A stretch of 64,000 nt of DNA from Gordonia sp. SL306 (GCF_026625785.1 NZ_CP113063.1:1364001-1428000), one strand, 5' to 3'; counted from the first letter of the stretch, positions 44,856-55,471 are shown. Notes: generated by a model from the sequence alone, not told the origin. A program made the numbers and translations.

Positions 44856-45809
44856 CTACTGCCGTCGCTGACGTGCGAACTCGGCGAGCACGACGCCGGC
44901 CGCGACCGAGGCGTTCAGGCTCTCGACATCGCCGGCCATCGGGATCGACATGATGGAGTCACAGGTCTCGCGCACCAGCCGCGAGAGGCCTTTACCCTCC
45001 GACCCGACCACGATGACGGTGGGACCCGTCCCGTCGTACTCGTCGAGGGTCACATCGCCCTCGGTGTCGAGACCCACCAGCTGGGCCCCGTCGGCCGCCC
45101 AATCCTTCAGCGTTCGAGTGAGATTCGGCGCCTGCGCGACCGGCAGTCGAGCGGCCGCTCCGGCACTGGTCCGCCACGCGACCGCCGTGACACTGGCACT
45201 GCGTCGCTGGGGGATGAGCACACCGTGGCCACCGAAGGCCGCGACCGAGCGGATGACCGCACCGAGGTTGCGCGGGTCGGTGATGTTGTCGAGTGCCACC
45301 AGCAGCGGCGGCGTCCCGCTGTCGACGGCGTCGCGCATGAGGTCGTCGGGGTGGGCGTACTGGTACTCGGGCACCTGCAGGGCGATGCCCTGGTGCATGC
45401 CGTTCGACGACAGGCGGTCGAGTTCGTTCTTCCCCACCTCGAGGATCGCGATGCCGAAATCGCCTGCCATCTTCACACTCTCGGCAACCCGCTCGTCGGG
45501 CTCGGAGTTGGTGGCCAGGTACAGCGCGGTTGCCGGCACCCCGGCGCGCAGGCATTCCAGCACTGGGTTGCGGCCGAGGACGTACTCGGGGCCGTCGTCC
45601 TTGCGGGTGCGGGCACCGCCACGACCGGTGGTGGTCTTCGCCGCCGCCTTGGCCCGCTTGTGAGCAGGGTGATACGGCCGGTCGACCGCCTTGGGAGTGG
45701 CCCCGCGCGCCTCGAGTCCGCGGCGTCGCTGCCCGCCCGAACCGACCGTCTGCCCCTTCTTGCTGCCGGTCTTGCGCACCGCGCCTTTACGTTTGGAGTT
45801 TCCTGCCAT
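44856..45809 (-). CDS. rlmB: 23S rRNA (guanosine-2'-O)-methyltransferase RlmB, SpoU family
   Basis: 317-residue SPOUT methyltransferase with the trefoil-knot SAM site. A Lys/Arg-rich N-terminal tail of about 70 residues is followed by the substrate-binding L30e-like domain ([17 protein letters not shown]). The catalytic domain has [37 protein letters not shown] and [18 protein letters not shown]. The target is probably guanosine 2251 of 23S rRNA, as for family members. It starts 1 bp after the cysS stop, as in the Rv3579c-Rv3580c arrangement. Confidence 0.92.
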   Translation of the reverse strand: MAGNSKRKGAVRKTGSKKGQTVGSGGQRRRGLEARGATPKAVDRPYHPAHKRAKAAAKTTTGRGGARTRKDDGPEYVLGRNPVLECLRAGVPATALYLATNSEPDERVAESVKMAGDFGIAILEVGKNELDRLSSNGMHQGIALQVPEYQYAHPDDLMRDAVDSGTPPLLVALDNITDPRNLGAVIRSVAAFGGHGVLIPQRRSASVTAVAWRTSAGAAARLPVAQAPNLTRTLKDWAADGAQLVGLDTEGDVTLDEYDGTGPTVIVVGSEGKGLSRLVRETCDSIMSIPMAGDVESLNASVAAGVVLAEFARQRRQ

Positions 45810-45810
45810 G

Positions 45811-47205
45811 TCAGGACGTTCCCTTCAGCGACCACTGCGCACCATCTGGTGTGTCGGTGACCTCGATGCCGGCCTCGGCGAGTCGATCGCGGACCGAATC
45901 CGCGGTCGCCCAGTCTTTTTCCGCGCGCGCCCGCGCTCTGCGGTCGAGCTCGGCGCGCACCAGGACATCCAGTGCCGTGGTGGCCGCACTCTCGTCCGCA
46001 CTGTCGTCGGACCAGTGTTCGTCGAGTGGGTCCACGCCGAGGATGCCCATCATCGCGCGCACCGACGACGCAGCCGCGAGCGCGACGGGCCCGTCACCCG
46101 ACTCGAGTGCGGTATTCCCTTGTCGCACAACGTTGTGCACCACTGCCAGTCCGGCGGGTACGCCGAGATCGTCGTCGAGCGCGTCGGCGAACTCCGCAGG
46201 GATCTCCCCGACCGCCACCTCACCAACGCGCGACGACACCCGCGTCACGAACGACTCGACCCGCCGGTAACCCGCGGCCGCCTCGGTGAGAGCGCCGTCG
46301 GAGTATTCGAGCATCGACCGGTAGTGCGCACTGCCGAGGTAGTAGCGCAGCTCCACCGCGCGTACCCGCGACAGCATCGCCGGGATCGACACCACGTTGC
46401 CCAGCGACTTGCTCATCTTCTCGCCGCCCATGGTCACCCAGCCGTTGTGCAACCAGTAGCGGGCGAACGGATCTCCGGCTCCGTGCGCCTGCGCGATCTC
46501 GTTCTCGTGGTGCGGAAAGATCAGATCCATTCCACCGCAATGGATGTCGAACTCCGGACCGAGAAGCGACGTGGCCATCGCGGAGCATTCGAGATGCCAG
46601 CCGGGACGTCCTGGCCCCCACGGCGTCGGCCACGACGGTTCGCCGGCCTTGGCCGCCTTCCACAGGGTGAAGTCACGCGAGTCCCGTTTGCCGGTCCCGG
46701 CGCTCTCCCCCTGATGCACATCGTCGAGCCGGTGCCCCGACAGCGATCCATAGTCGGGCAGGCTCAGCACGTCGAAGTAGACGTTGCCGTCCGATTCGTA
46801 GGCGTGGCCGCGGTCGATGAGTCGCTGCATGTACTCGACCATCTGGGTGATGAAGCCCGTGGCGCGCGGTTCGCTCGACGGCGCGATCACGCCCAGCGCG
46901 TCGTACGCGGAATCGAAAGCACGCTCGTGGGTCGCCGCCCACTCCCACCAGGGACGACCGTTGTCGTGCGCCTTGCGGAGGATCTTGTCGTCGATATCGG
47001 TGACGTTGCGGACGAACAGGACGTCGAGTCCCTGATGTTCGAGCCAGCGCCGCAGCACGTCGAACGCGATCCCGCTGCGCACATGGCCGATGTGGGGTAC
47101 GCCCTGGACGGTCGCGCCGCACAGGTACACCGATGCGTGTCCGGGGTGCAGCGGAACGAAGTCGCGCACCTCTCGGGAAGCGGTGTCATACAGGCGCAGG
47201 GTCAC
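45811..47205 (-). CDS. cysS: Cysteinyl-tRNA synthetase
   Basis: 464 residues from GTG 47205; TTG 47214 would add three residues. Class I synthetase: HIGH motif in [16 protein letters not shown] in [12 protein letters not shown], zinc-binding region with Cys in [26 protein letters not shown] and the family sequence WHLECSAMA. Charges tRNA(Cys) in the cytoplasm. It lies between ispF and rlmB, the mycobacterial order. Confidence 0.95.
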   Translation of the reverse strand: MTLRLYDTASREVRDFVPLHPGHASVYLCGATVQGVPHIGHVRSGIAFDVLRRWLEHQGLDVLFVRNVTDIDDKILRKAHDNGRPWWEWAATHERAFDSAYDALGVIAPSSEPRATGFITQMVEYMQRLIDRGHAYESDGNVYFDVLSLPDYGSLSGHRLDDVHQGESAGTGKRDSRDFTLWKAAKAGEPSWPTPWGPGRPGWHLECSAMATSLLGPEFDIHCGGMDLIFPHHENEIAQAHGAGDPFARYWLHNGWVTMGGEKMSKSLGNVVSIPAMLSRVRAVELRYYLGSAHYRSMLEYSDGALTEAAAGYRRVESFVTRVSSRVGEVAVGEIPAEFADALDDDLGVPAGLAVVHNVVRQGNTALESGDGPVALAAASSVRAMMGILGVDPLDEHWSDDSADESAATTALDVLVRAELDRRARARAEKDWATADSVRDRLAEAGIEVTDTPDGAQWSLKGTS

Positions 47206-47258
47206 GACGTGCAATCCTACCTGGTCAGATTCGCCATTCGGTCCCGGTGGCTCCCGGG

Positions 47259-47717
47259 TCAGTCGAGCAACGCGGTCGCGACGGCCGCCACACCCTCGCC
47301 CCGACCGGTCATTCCCAGCCCGTCGGTGGTGGTCGCCGACACCGACACCGGCGCGCCGAGCGCCGCACCCAGCACCTGCTGCGCCTCGTCACGACGAGGT
47401 CCGATCTTCGGCTGGTTGCCGATCACCTGGACCGCGGCGTTCACCACCTGGAAACCGGCGTCGGTGACGAGTTGCCGCACGTGCTCCAGCATCGCCACCC
47501 CGGAGACGCCCGCCCATTCGGGGCGACCGGTCCCGAACACCGAACCGACATCGCCGAGTCCGGCTGCCGAGAGCACCGCGTCGCACAGGGCGTGCGCGCC
47601 GACGTCACCGTCGGAATGGCCTTCGCAACCGGGTACCAGGGGGAAGTGCAACCCGACCATCCAGCACGGCGCGTCCGCGTCCACCCGGTGCGCATCGGAG
47701 CCGATGCCGACTCTCAT
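47259..47717 (-). CDS. ispF: 2-C-methyl-D-erythritol 2,4-cyclodiphosphate synthase
   Basis: 152 residues, normal trimer-forming enzyme of the non-mevalonate isoprenoid route. Metal ligands are Asp8 and His10 in IGSDAHRVD and His42 in [11 protein letters not shown]. Other blocks are [23 protein letters not shown] and [22 protein letters not shown] 47717 overlaps the ispD stop by 4 bp, so IspD and IspF, consecutive in the pathway apart from IspE, are co-translated. Confidence 0.95.
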   Translation of the reverse strand: MRVGIGSDAHRVDADAPCWMVGLHFPLVPGCEGHSDGDVGAHALCDAVLSAAGLGDVGSVFGTGRPEWAGVSGVAMLEHVRQLVTDAGFQVVNAAVQVIGNQPKIGPRRDEAQQVLGAALGAPVSVSATTTDGLGMTGRGEGVAAVATALLD

Positions 47718-48463
47718 GAGGGTCGCTCCGTGCGGTGGTCTCGATACGTCTCCTCGCTGCGCTCGTCGACTACTCGACCAGCGGACAACGTCTCCGCGAC
47801 GATGTCGCGCGCGATCCGGAGATCCCAGGGCGTGGTGATCTTCATGGCCAGCGGATCGCCGGCGACCACGTGGACCGGTATCCCGGCACGCTCGGCGAGT
47901 CCCGCATCGTCGGTGGCAAGGCCGGAGGCGTCGGCATGAGCCTGCATCAGCGCTGCGCGGGTGAACCCCTGGGGGGTCTGGATGGCACGGAGACGTTCGC
48001 GGTCGACGGTTCGGATCACCGGCTCACCGGTCCCCTGCCCGGCCGATGCGGGATCGACCTCTTTGAGCGTGTCGGCAACCGGCAGTCCGGGGACCACGGC
48101 GAGATGTCCGTGACGCACGGCGTCGACGACCCGATGGAACACGTCGGGCGGCGTGAGTGGACGCGCGGCGTCGTGGATCAGCACGATGTCGGAGTCGGTC
48201 CCGGCAATGCCTGCCCGGACCGACTCGGACCGGTGCGATCCACCCGCGACAACGGTGGCGTCCGGGACCAGCCGCGTCGCCTCGTCGATCAGGTGGACCG
48301 GAACCACCACGACGACGGTGTCGGCAACCCCTGCTCGCAGGATGCCGTCGACACAGTGCTCGAGAATGGTGGTTCCGCCACCCAGATCGACAAAGGCCTT
48401 CGGGGCCGCCTCACCCAGCCGGGTGCCCGACCCCGCAGCCGGGACGACCACACTCACCGTCAT
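47714..48463 (-). CDS. ispD: 2-C-methyl-D-erythritol 4-phosphate cytidylyltransferase
   Basis: 249 residues. The nucleotidyltransferase N-terminus [22 protein letters not shown], then [24 protein letters not shown] and AIQTPQGF are family blocks. It makes CDP-ME from MEP and CTP. The last 20 or so residues (from [16 protein letters not shown] to the stop) are encoded by a family C dispersed repeat read through to the ispF start, so the tail is not conserved sequence. A coding tail from repeat DNA is unusual but the stop/start overlap supports it. Confidence 0.94.
   Translation of the reverse strand: MTVSVVVPAAGSGTRLGEAAPKAFVDLGGGTTILEHCVDGILRAGVADTVVVVVPVHLIDEATRLVPDATVVAGGSHRSESVRAGIAGTDSDIVLIHDAARPLTPPDVFHRVVDAVRHGHLAVVPGLPVADTLKEVDPASAGQGTGEPVIRTVDRERLRAIQTPQGFTRAALMQAHADASGLATDDAGLAERAGIPVHVVAGDPLAMKITTPWDLRIARDIVAETLSAGRVVDERSEETYRDHRTERPS
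47737..47785. repeat. Family C repeat inside the 3' end of ispD
   Basis: Single copy: TCTCGATACGTCTCC, then GCTGCGCTCGTCGACTACTCGACCAGCGG, the same layout as an arm at 22168-22215. It is translated in ispD. Confidence 0.82.
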
Positions 48464-48504
48464 ACCGGCGCCGCCAGGACGTCAGTCACGTGCAGTTCAG
48501 TGGG

Positions 48505-48993
48505 TCAGGACGCCGCGGCCAGCACCTCGTCGAGAATGCTGGTCGCCTTCTCGTCGTCGGTGTTCTGCGCCAGCGAGAGCTCGTCGACCAGGACGCGGCG
48601 GGCACGGGTCAGCATGCGCTTCTCACCTGCCGACAATCCGCGGTCCTGCTCACGACGCCACAGGTCACGAACGATCTCGGCGACCTTGATGATGTCGCCC
48701 GAGATGAGCTTCTCCTGGTTCGCCTTGAATCGGCGTGCCCAGTTGGTGGGCTCTTCGGTATGCGGGGCGCGAAGCACCTCGAAAACCTCGCCGAGCCCCT
48801 CTGCGCCGACGACGTCACGAACGCCGACGTATTCCAGCTTCGTCGAGGGGATCTGAACGGTCATGTCACCATCGGCAACTTTGAGAACGAGATATTCGAT
48901 CTGTTCGCCCTTGATGGTCCGAGTCACGATGTCCTCGACCCGAGCAGCACCGTGATGTGGGTAGACAACGGTGTCGCCAACTTTGAAATTCAA
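48505..48993 (-). CDS. carD: CarD-type RNA polymerase-binding transcription factor
   Basis: 162 residues. It binds the RNA polymerase beta subunit and stabilises open complexes, an essential global regulator in mycobacteria. The RNAP-interaction domain is [19 protein letters not shown] to VGVRDVVG. The DNA-binding helical domain has [18 protein letters not shown] and [17 protein letters not shown], ending [10 protein letters not shown] as in M. tuberculosis. The start codon is TTG 48993, which aligns with the mycobacterial start; no ATG is near. It precedes ispD with a 41-bp gap. Confidence 0.95.
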   Translation of the reverse strand: MNFKVGDTVVYPHHGAARVEDIVTRTIKGEQIEYLVLKVADGDMTVQIPSTKLEYVGVRDVVGAEGLGEVFEVLRAPHTEEPTNWARRFKANQEKLISGDIIKVAEIVRDLWRREQDRGLSAGEKRMLTRARRVLVDELSLAQNTDDEKATSILDEVLAAAS

Positions 48994-49300
48994 TGTTCCG
49001 TGCCCCTTTCGAGTAGACCCAGTCTAGCACGGGCGTCCGAGAGGGCCCACACAACGGTGCAGGTCAACGCGCTGTACCGTGCCCGCCGGCCACCCCTCAC
49101 GGGGCGACGGACCAGCACAAACCGGGCCGTGATCGGCCACACACGGGCACTGCCGAAACCCCCTCCGGCACATCGTCGCACCACCCTCGACGGCACCAAT
49201 CCGACACCCGATCGGACTTTTGCCATCGCCGCCCACTACGCTGCGTAGTGCAGGGTTCACGCATGTGCGTATCGGCCTTTCGAATACCTGGGAGGAACGG
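48994..49300. other. 307-bp divergent control region between carD and lpqE
   Basis: On the minus strand TGCTAGACT (TAGACT at 49026-49021) could be an extended -10 for carD, giving a leader of about 20 nt. On the plus side a 7-bp-arm palindrome CACTACG-CTG-CGTAGTG at 49234-49250 overlaps a TACGCT -10-like hexamer before lpqE. No RNA gene or repeat is seen. Confidence 0.35.
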
Positions 49301-49936
49301 GTGTCAGTGCTTCGGAAAACCGCTCGGCGTTCGGCTGTCCGTACGCGCATGGGGCGTACGGCCAAGGTGACCGCGATCGCCGCGGCGGGCATCGCTCTCG
49401 CACTCGGCACCACTGCGTGCGGCGCGGGCCAGATCTCGCAGACGGCGAGCCAGGAACCCGCGGTCAACGGCAACCTGGCGAACGTCGGTTCGATGCAGCT
49501 GCGGAACGTGCAGATCATGTACCCGACCGACAAGGCCGACGAGGTGTTCGGCAACGGCGGTCCATTCGAGATCTCGTTCGTGGTCAGCAACGTGGACCCC
49601 GTCCTCAACGACCGCTTGGTCGCCATCGACGCTCCCGACGGCGGCAAGGTCACCATCGTCGGTGACACGAGCATCGCTGCGGGACAGGCACTTCGTGCCG
49701 GCAAGCCGGTCGGGCTGCTCGAGCCCGAGAACGTCCAGACCACCGACGCGGAGAAGCGCCTCACGGTGACGCTGTCCGGAGCAGGCGACTCGGTTGCGTC
49801 CGGTCTCACGACGCCACTGAAGTTCCGCTTCGAGAAGTCCGGGGAGGCCACCGTCGACACCCCGGTCGACTCCGGCGCCACTCTGCCCCGTCAGGACAAG
49901 ATCCGGCAGGCCGAGGCCCCCGCCGTCGAGCACTGA
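49301..49936 (+). CDS. lpqE: LpqE-type lipoprotein
   Basis: 211 residues from GTG 49301, 5 nt after GGAGG. Signal with KVTAIAAAGIALALGTTACG; the lipobox is TTAC. The exported domain has a strand-rich segment (LRNVQIMYPTDKADEVF, FEISFVVSNVDPVLNDRLVAI) resembling copper-chaperone PCuAC-like folds, but the Met/His metal ligands are not obvious. Orthologue of M. tuberculosis Rv3584, always next to carD and radA. Function unknown. Confidence 0.85.
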   Translation: MSVLRKTARRSAVRTRMGRTAKVTAIAAAGIALALGTTACGAGQISQTASQEPAVNGNLANVGSMQLRNVQIMYPTDKADEVFGNGGPFEISFVVSNVDPVLNDRLVAIDAPDGGKVTIVGDTSIAAGQALRAGKPVGLLEPENVQTTDAEKRLTVTLSGAGDSVASGLTTPLKFRFEKSGEATVDTPVDSGATLPRQDKIRQAEAPAVEH

Positions 49937-49996
49937 GCTCCCTTTTCGACTGTCGCGCTTCGCGCGGCTGTCGGGGGCCCTCACTAGGCTGACCGG

Positions 49997-51376
49997 GTGG
50001 CCAAACCGAAGTCGTCCTTCCGCTGCAGCGCCTGCGGGCACTCCGTCGCAAAATGGGTGGGCCGCTGCCCGGACTGCGGCGAATGGGGCACGGTCGACGA
50101 GGCAGCCACCACGATCGGCAGCCGTGGCAACGCGGTCGGCGGCGTCACGCCCACCAGCCCGGCCCGCCCCATCACCGAGATCGACGCAAACTCGTCGGTG
50201 GCGATTCCCACCGGCATCGAAGAACTCGACCGCGTCCTCGGGCGTGGCGTGGTGCCCGGATCGGTGATCCTGCTCGCGGGCGAACCCGGCGTCGGGAAGT
50301 CGACTTTGCTGCTCGAGACGGTCAAGCACTGGGCACATCGCGGCCAGAAAGCCCTCTACCTCACCGGCGAGGAGTCGGCCGGGCAGGTGCGCATGCGTGC
50401 CGAGCGCACCGATGCGGTTCACGAGAACGTCTATCTCGCGGCCGAATCCGACCTCGCGACCATCCTCGGCCACGTCGATGCGGTGAATCCGTCACTCGTC
50501 GTCGTGGATTCGGTCCAGACGGTCGTCGCGACCGGAACCGACGGCGTGACCGGCGGCGTCACCCAGATCAGGGCAGTGACAACGGCATTGGTGTCGATGG
50601 CCAAGAACCGCGGGATCGCCGTGGTGCTCGTCGGGCACGTCACCAAGGACGGCGCGGTCGCAGGCCCTCGCTCGCTCGAGCATCTGGTGGACGTCGTCCT
50701 GTCCTTCGAGGGCGACAAGCATTCGAGCCTCCGGATGGTGCGGGGCATCAAGAACCGATTCGGGGCCGCCGACGAGGTCGGTTGCTTCGAGCAGCGCGAC
50801 GACGGGATTCATCAGGTACCCGACCCGTCCGGGATCTTCCTCCATCAGCGCGACGCCGACGTCACCGGTTCGACGACCATGGTCACGATGGACGGCAAGC
50901 GCGCGCTGGTCGGCGAGATCCAGGCGCTCGCCAACAAGAGCACCATGGCGACGCCCCGGCGGGCCGTATCCGGTCTGGACTCGGCCCGGGTGTCGATGGT
51001 GCTGGCCGTGCTGCAGGCCCGGCTCGGCGCGCCGCTCAACGACCAGGAGGTCTACCTCGCGACCGTCGGCGGGATGCGCGTCACCGAGCCGGCCGCGGAT
51101 CTCGCGATCGCGCTGTCGGTGAGTTCGGTGCTCGACAACACCCCGATCCCACACACCACCGTCGCGATCGGCGAGGTCGGCCTCGCCGGCGAGGTGCGGC
51201 GGGTGTCCGCGGTGGCGAAGCGGGTGACCGAGGCCCGACGGCTGGGTTTCCGCCACGCGATCATCCCGGCGGGTACCGACGAGAACCTGCCGTCGGGGAT
51301 CCGGGTCACCCGCGTCGGCAACCTCAACCAAGCAGTCCGCGCCGGACTGGCGAGTCCGGTCGAGGCGCCGTTCTGA
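49997..51376 (+). CDS. radA: DNA repair protein RadA
   Basis: 459 residues. N-terminal C4 zinc finger (Cys10, Cys13, Cys24, Cys27), RecA-like ATPase with Walker A GEPGVGKST, Walker B-like LVVVDSVQT, and the RadA-specific KNRFG in RGIKNRFGAADE. The C-terminal Lon-like domain has EVYLATVGGMRVTEPAADL. It promotes branch migration in recombination intermediates. Start GTG 49997. It lies between lpqE and the thioesterase-fold gene, as in mycobacteria. Confidence 0.95.
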   Translation: MAKPKSSFRCSACGHSVAKWVGRCPDCGEWGTVDEAATTIGSRGNAVGGVTPTSPARPITEIDANSSVAIPTGIEELDRVLGRGVVPGSVILLAGEPGVGKSTLLLETVKHWAHRGQKALYLTGEESAGQVRMRAERTDAVHENVYLAAESDLATILGHVDAVNPSLVVVDSVQTVVATGTDGVTGGVTQIRAVTTALVSMAKNRGIAVVLVGHVTKDGAVAGPRSLEHLVDVVLSFEGDKHSSLRMVRGIKNRFGAADEVGCFEQRDDGIHQVPDPSGIFLHQRDADVTGSTTMVTMDGKRALVGEIQALANKSTMATPRRAVSGLDSARVSMVLAVLQARLGAPLNDQEVYLATVGGMRVTEPAADLAIALSVSSVLDNTPIPHTTVAIGEVGLAGEVRRVSAVAKRVTEARRLGFRHAIIPAGTDENLPSGIRVTRVGNLNQAVRAGLASPVEAPF

Positions 51377-51382
51377 ACGGGC

Positions 51383-51967
51383 TCAGGGCCGCGAGAGTCG
51401 CTGCTTGTACTCGTCGGAGATCTGACTCTTGTCGATGTGCTCGGCGAAGTGTTCGCGGGCATTGATCGACACGAAGATGGCATGGGCCGTCGCGACCGGC
51501 TGATCGGGGTCACCGATGTGCGCGACGCCCTCGGTGTAGAGCTTGCGGCGTTGCCGCCCGAGCAGCGTCGCGCGGAACTGCAGGGTCGATCCGACCGGAA
51601 TGGGCCGGAGGAAGTCGACCTCGAGGTGCACGGTGACCGCCGACGGCCCGACGAGCAGCGGCGCCATCCCCATCACGTCGTCGAAGGCAGTGGTCAGGAT
51701 GCCGCCGTGCAGCACGCCCGGTCCACCCTCGAAGTGGGTCTCGACGGCCATCGACGCGGTGACCGTGAAGTCGTCCCCGGCATACATCTCGAGATGCAAA
51801 CCGTGCGGGGACTCCTCTCCACACCCGTAACACATCGGGTTGTGCATCCTCATCCGCTCACCCGGCCGTACGGCCTTGGGATGACGCTCGATGGGGTCCA
51901 GGTCGGTGGGCACCACAAAACCGCTCTTCACGTCCCGATACCCTAGTCCGTACGCGGTGTCACCCAT
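51383..51967 (-). CDS. PaaI-type hot-dog thioesterase
   Basis: 194 residues from ATG 51967. The hot-dog domain is recognised from [19 protein letters not shown], then [23 protein letters not shown] and VEVDF-like [14 protein letters not shown], with [12 protein letters not shown] near the end. The N-terminal Cys pair (MCYGCG) is frequent in actinobacterial members. An acyl-CoA thioesterase or a 4HBT-type enzyme; substrate unknown. It is convergent with radA (6-bp gap) and divergent from disA (28-bp gap). Confidence 0.87.
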   Translation of the reverse strand: MGDTAYGLGYRDVKSGFVVPTDLDPIERHPKAVRPGERMRMHNPMCYGCGEESPHGLHLEMYAGDDFTVTASMAVETHFEGGPGVLHGGILTTAFDDVMGMAPLLVGPSAVTVHLEVDFLRPIPVGSTLQFRATLLGRQRRKLYTEGVAHIGDPDQPVATAHAIFVSINAREHFAEHIDKSQISDEYKQRLSRP

Positions 51968-51995
51968 GCGACGTGGTGGGACCGGAAAGGGCGTG

Positions 51996-53078
51996 ATGGT
52001 CGAGATCGCGAAGTCGGAGCTGACCAGGGAGACCCTGGCACGGGTGGCCCCGGGCACCGGTCTGCGTGACGGGCTCGAGCGCATCCTGCGTGGCGGGACG
52101 GGCGCCTTGATCATCCTCGGGCACGATTCCGACGTCGAGAAGATCTGCGATGGCGGATTCCACCTCGACGTCGAGTTCGCCCCGACACGTCTGCGCGAGC
52201 TCGCGAAGATGGACGGGGCCGTCGTCCTGTCCACCGACGGCAAGCGGATCGTGCGGGCCAACGTCCAGCTCGTGCCGGATCCGTCGATACCCACCGAGGA
52301 GTCCGGTACGCGCCATCGTGCCGCCGAGCGCACGGCCATCCAGATCGGCCACCCGGTGATCTCGGTGAGCGCCTCGATGTCGATCGTGAGCGTCTACGTC
52401 GACGGCGTGCGGCGTGTGGTCGAGAGCCCGGACCCCATCCTGTCGCGGGCCAACGTCGCCCTCGCGACGCTCGAGCGGTACAAGACCCGACGCGACGAGG
52501 TCATCGCGGGACTGTCGCGGGCCGAGATCGAGGACTACGTGATGCTGCGCGATGCCATGTCGACCGCACAGCGCATGGAGATGGTTCGGCGGGTGTCGGT
52601 CGAGATCGAGGAGTATGTCCTCGAACTCGGCGCGAACGGCCGCCAGGTGAGCCTCCAACTCGAAGAGCTGATCAGCGACAACGACACCATGCGCGAACTT
52701 CTGGTCCGCGACTATTACGCGAGTCCGGAGCCGGCGAGCACCGAGGAGGTCCGGCAGGCGCTCGAGAGCATCGAGCAGCTGTCCGACGCCGACCTCCTCG
52801 ACCTCACGCTCCTCGCGGGCGCACTCGGTTATCCGACCACCATCGAGGCGCAGGACACCGCGATGAGCCCGCGCGGTTACCGGCTCCTGGCGCGCATCTC
52901 ACGTCTGCAGTTCGCCCACATCGACCGTCTGGTGCGGAGTTTCAGCACCCTGCAGGCACTGTTGGCGACCAGCGCCGCCGACCTGCAGGCCGTCGAGGGT
53001 ATCGGCAGCATCTGGGCCCGCCACATCCGTGAGGGACTGTCCCGGCTGGCCGAGAGCAGCATCGAGCGATACGAGTAG
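51996..53078 (+). CDS. disA: Diadenylate cyclase DisA, DNA integrity scanning protein
   Basis: 360 residues. Makes c-di-AMP from two ATP: the DGA motif is residues 73-75 in [10 protein letters not shown] and the RHR motif is residues 106-108 in [11 protein letters not shown]. The middle helical domain and the C-terminal helix-hairpin-helix ([20 protein letters not shown]) bind branched DNA. DisA halts synthesis at recombination intermediates, consistent with its radA neighbour. Start ATG 51996 with GGAAAGG upstream. Complete. Confidence 0.95.
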   Translation: MVEIAKSELTRETLARVAPGTGLRDGLERILRGGTGALIILGHDSDVEKICDGGFHLDVEFAPTRLRELAKMDGAVVLSTDGKRIVRANVQLVPDPSIPTEESGTRHRAAERTAIQIGHPVISVSASMSIVSVYVDGVRRVVESPDPILSRANVALATLERYKTRRDEVIAGLSRAEIEDYVMLRDAMSTAQRMEMVRRVSVEIEEYVLELGANGRQVSLQLEELISDNDTMRELLVRDYYASPEPASTEEVRQALESIEQLSDADLLDLTLLAGALGYPTTIEAQDTAMSPRGYRLLARISRLQFAHIDRLVRSFSTLQALLATSAADLQAVEGIGSIWARHIREGLSRLAESSIERYE

Positions 53079-53093
53079 CCGCGGCGAGACAGC

Positions 53094-54260
53094 TCAGACG
53101 GCGTCGATGACCCGATCGTGCTCGTCGAGGCGGGGCGGCGCGCAGCGGTAGGTCGCCGGAGTTCCGCTCATGTGAATCGGGTTGGCCACCTGCCGGATCG
53201 GCTCCTCACGTCGCGGGTCGTCGATGGTCACCACCGGCGTGAGTCCGAGTCGCTCGGCGAGCGCGATCGCGTCGGCGATGTTGTTGAGCGGCCCGCAGGG
53301 CACGCGAGCACCGGTGAGCGTGGCGAACCAGTTGTCGGCGGTGTCCTGCGCGAGAAGCGAGTTGAGGATGTCGACGAGCTCGGTGCGATGGGCGACGCGA
53401 TCGGAGTTGGTGGCAAACCTTTTGTCGGACGCCATTTCCGGCCTGCCGAGAGCGTCGACGAGCGCGGCGAACTGACGATCGTTCCCGACGGCGAGGACCA
53501 GTGGCCGGTCGGCGGTGTCGAAGACCTCGTAGGGCGCGATGCTCGGATGCCGATTGCCCATGGCATGCGGCACCACCCCCGCCGCTACGTATCCCGACGT
53601 CTGATTGACGAGCGCCGAGAGCAACGACGAGAGCAGATTGACCTCGACCCGCTGTCCCTCGCCGGTGTGGTCGCGATGACGCAGCGCCGCGAGAATGCCC
53701 ACCGCGGCGTGCAATCCGGTGATGACGTCGACCATCGCGACGCCGACCTTGGTCGGGCTGTCCTGGTCGGGTCCGGTAATGCTCATCAGACCGCCGACAG
53801 CCTGGATGAGCAGGTCGTAACCGGGGAGCTGATTCTCACCGCCGAATCCCGTCACCGAGCAGTAGACGATGTCGGGGTTGTCCTCGCGCACCGCGTCGTA
53901 GCCGAGACCCAGCCGGTCCATCGTGCCCGGCAGGAAGTTCTCGACGACGACGTCGGCACGCTCGACGAGTCGTCGGGCCTCCGAGAGCCCGTTCGGGTCG
54001 GTGAGGTCGAGGGCGACCGACCGCTTGTTGCGGTTCACCGAAAGGAAGTACGACGACTCCGCGGCGCCCGGATCGCCGACCCATGGCGGCCCCCAGCTGC
54101 GGGTGTCGTCGCCCGAGCCGGGGCGCTCGATCTTGATCACCTCGGCGCCGAGGTCGGCGAGCAGCATCGTCGCGTAGGGGCCGGCCAACACCCGGCCGAA
54201 GTCGGCGATCACCAATCCGTCGAGGGCTCCGCCCGCGTCATCACCGAGCGAACCACTCAC
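53094..54260 (-). CDS. CaiB/BaiF CoA transferase, glutarate CoA-transferase-like
   Basis: 388-residue family III CoA transferase. N-terminal block DFGRVLAGPYATMLLADLGA with the catalytic Asp expected near residue 160 (GYDLLIQAVGGL). The segment EVIKIERPGSGDDTRSWGPP closely resembles human SUGCT (succinyl-CoA:glutarate CoA-transferase), as does YFLSVNRNKRSVALDL. Start GTG 54260 overlaps the acyl-CoA dehydrogenase stop as GTGA, so the two are co-translated. With GcdH it would move glutarate into beta-oxidation: glutaryl-CoA, then crotonyl-CoA. Confidence 0.85.
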   Translation of the reverse strand: MSGSLGDDAGGALDGLVIADFGRVLAGPYATMLLADLGAEVIKIERPGSGDDTRSWGPPWVGDPGAAESSYFLSVNRNKRSVALDLTDPNGLSEARRLVERADVVVENFLPGTMDRLGLGYDAVREDNPDIVYCSVTGFGGENQLPGYDLLIQAVGGLMSITGPDQDSPTKVGVAMVDVITGLHAAVGILAALRHRDHTGEGQRVEVNLLSSLLSALVNQTSGYVAAGVVPHAMGNRHPSIAPYEVFDTADRPLVLAVGNDRQFAALVDALGRPEMASDKRFATNSDRVAHRTELVDILNSLLAQDTADNWFATLTGARVPCGPLNNIADAIALAERLGLTPVVTIDDPRREEPIRQVANPIHMSGTPATYRCAPPRLDEHDRVIDAV

Positions 54261-55444
54261 CGGAATGCGCCCTCGCCGGTGAGCGCCTTGCCGATGGTCA
54301 GCTGATGGACCTCGGAGGTGCCTTCGTAGGTGAGCACGGACTCGAGGTTGTTGGCATGGCGGATCACCGGGTATTCGAGCGTTATCCCGTTGGCGCCCAG
54401 GATGGTTCGGCATTCGCGCGCGATCGCGATCGCCTCGCGCACATTGTTGAGCTTGCCGGTGCTGACCTGCTCGGGGGTGATCTCGCCGCGATCCTTGAGA
54501 CGACCGAGGTGGTAGGCCAGCAGGTGCCCCTTGCCCACCTCGAGTGCCATGTCGGCGATCTTCGCCTGGGTCAGCTGGTAGCCGGCGAGCGGCTTGTCGA
54601 ACACCTGACGTGTCTGCGCGTAGTCGACCGCGACCTCGAGACAGTCACGTGCGGCACCCATGGAGCCGAAGATGATCCCGAAGCGCGCCTCGCCGAGACT
54701 CGTGAGCGGTCCGCGGAGTCCCTGCGCCTCGGGCAGCATCGCCGTCTGCGGCAGGCGGACACCGTCGAGCACCAGCTCGGACGTGACCGACGCGCGCAGC
54801 GAGACCTTCTTGTGGATCTCGGGGGCCGAGAAGCCCGGCGTGTCCGTCGGCACCACGAACCCACGGATGCCGGCCGGGCCGTCGGCGAGATCGGTCTGCG
54901 CCCACACCACCGCGACGTCGGCGATCGATCCGTTGGTGATCCACATCTTGGTGCCGTTGAGCACCCAGTCGTCGCCGTCGCGTTTGGCGTGTGTGCGCAT
55001 CCCGGCGGGATTCGACCCGAAGTCGGGTTCGGTCAGACCGAAGCACCCGATCGCGTCGCCTGCCGCCATGCGCGGCAGCCACTCCTGCTTCTGCTCCTCG
55101 CTGCCCCAGTGGTGAATCGAGAACATGGCCAGCGAACCCTGCACCGACACGAGACTGCGGATACCCGAGTCAACCGCCTCGAGTTCGAGGCAGGCGAGAC
55201 CGTAGGTCGTCGCGCTGAGCCCCGGGCAGCCGTAGCCCTCCAGATGCATACCAAGCGCACCGAGCGAGCCGAGTTCCTTCGCGATGTCGCGGGCAGGCAG
55301 CTTCGCCTCCTCGAACCAGTCCGCGACGTACGGACGCAGGCGCTCGTCGGCGAACTTCCGGACCGTGTCCCGGATCGCGATCTCCTCCGGCTCGAGAAGC
55401 GAATCGAGGGCGAAGAGCTGGCTCAGGGTCTGCGGTCGGGACAT
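54257..55444 (-). CDS. gcdH: Acyl-CoA dehydrogenase, glutaryl-CoA dehydrogenase-like
   Basis: 395 residues, FAD-dependent. GcdH-type features: SVQGSLAMFSIHHWGSEEQK, GCFGLTEPDFGSNPAGMRT, the helix YAQTRQVFDKPLAGYQLTQA and AIARECRTILGANGITLEYP. The catalytic base is Glu374 in TYEGTSEVH. It would oxidise and decarboxylate glutaryl-CoA to crotonyl-CoA; decarboxylating versus non-decarboxylating type is not decided. Coupled to the CoA transferase gene and divergent from the LacI regulator, with a palindromic operator between. Confidence 0.88.
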   Translation of the reverse strand: MSRPQTLSQLFALDSLLEPEEIAIRDTVRKFADERLRPYVADWFEEAKLPARDIAKELGSLGALGMHLEGYGCPGLSATTYGLACLELEAVDSGIRSLVSVQGSLAMFSIHHWGSEEQKQEWLPRMAAGDAIGCFGLTEPDFGSNPAGMRTHAKRDGDDWVLNGTKMWITNGSIADVAVVWAQTDLADGPAGIRGFVVPTDTPGFSAPEIHKKVSLRASVTSELVLDGVRLPQTAMLPEAQGLRGPLTSLGEARFGIIFGSMGAARDCLEVAVDYAQTRQVFDKPLAGYQLTQAKIADMALEVGKGHLLAYHLGRLKDRGEITPEQVSTGKLNNVREAIAIARECRTILGANGITLEYPVIRHANNLESVLTYEGTSEVHQLTIGKALTGEGAFR

Positions 55445-55471
55445 CGGTTCCTCCGGGTTTGCGAGAACGAT

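Noticed and set aside
45691..47838. A 715-codon plus-strand frame
   Set aside because: Antisense to rlmB, cysS and ispF, all of which have clear family motifs.
49937..49996. Terminator between lpqE and radA
   Set aside because: A GCGC-TTC-GCGC hairpin is present but the stem is four pairs and no T-run follows.
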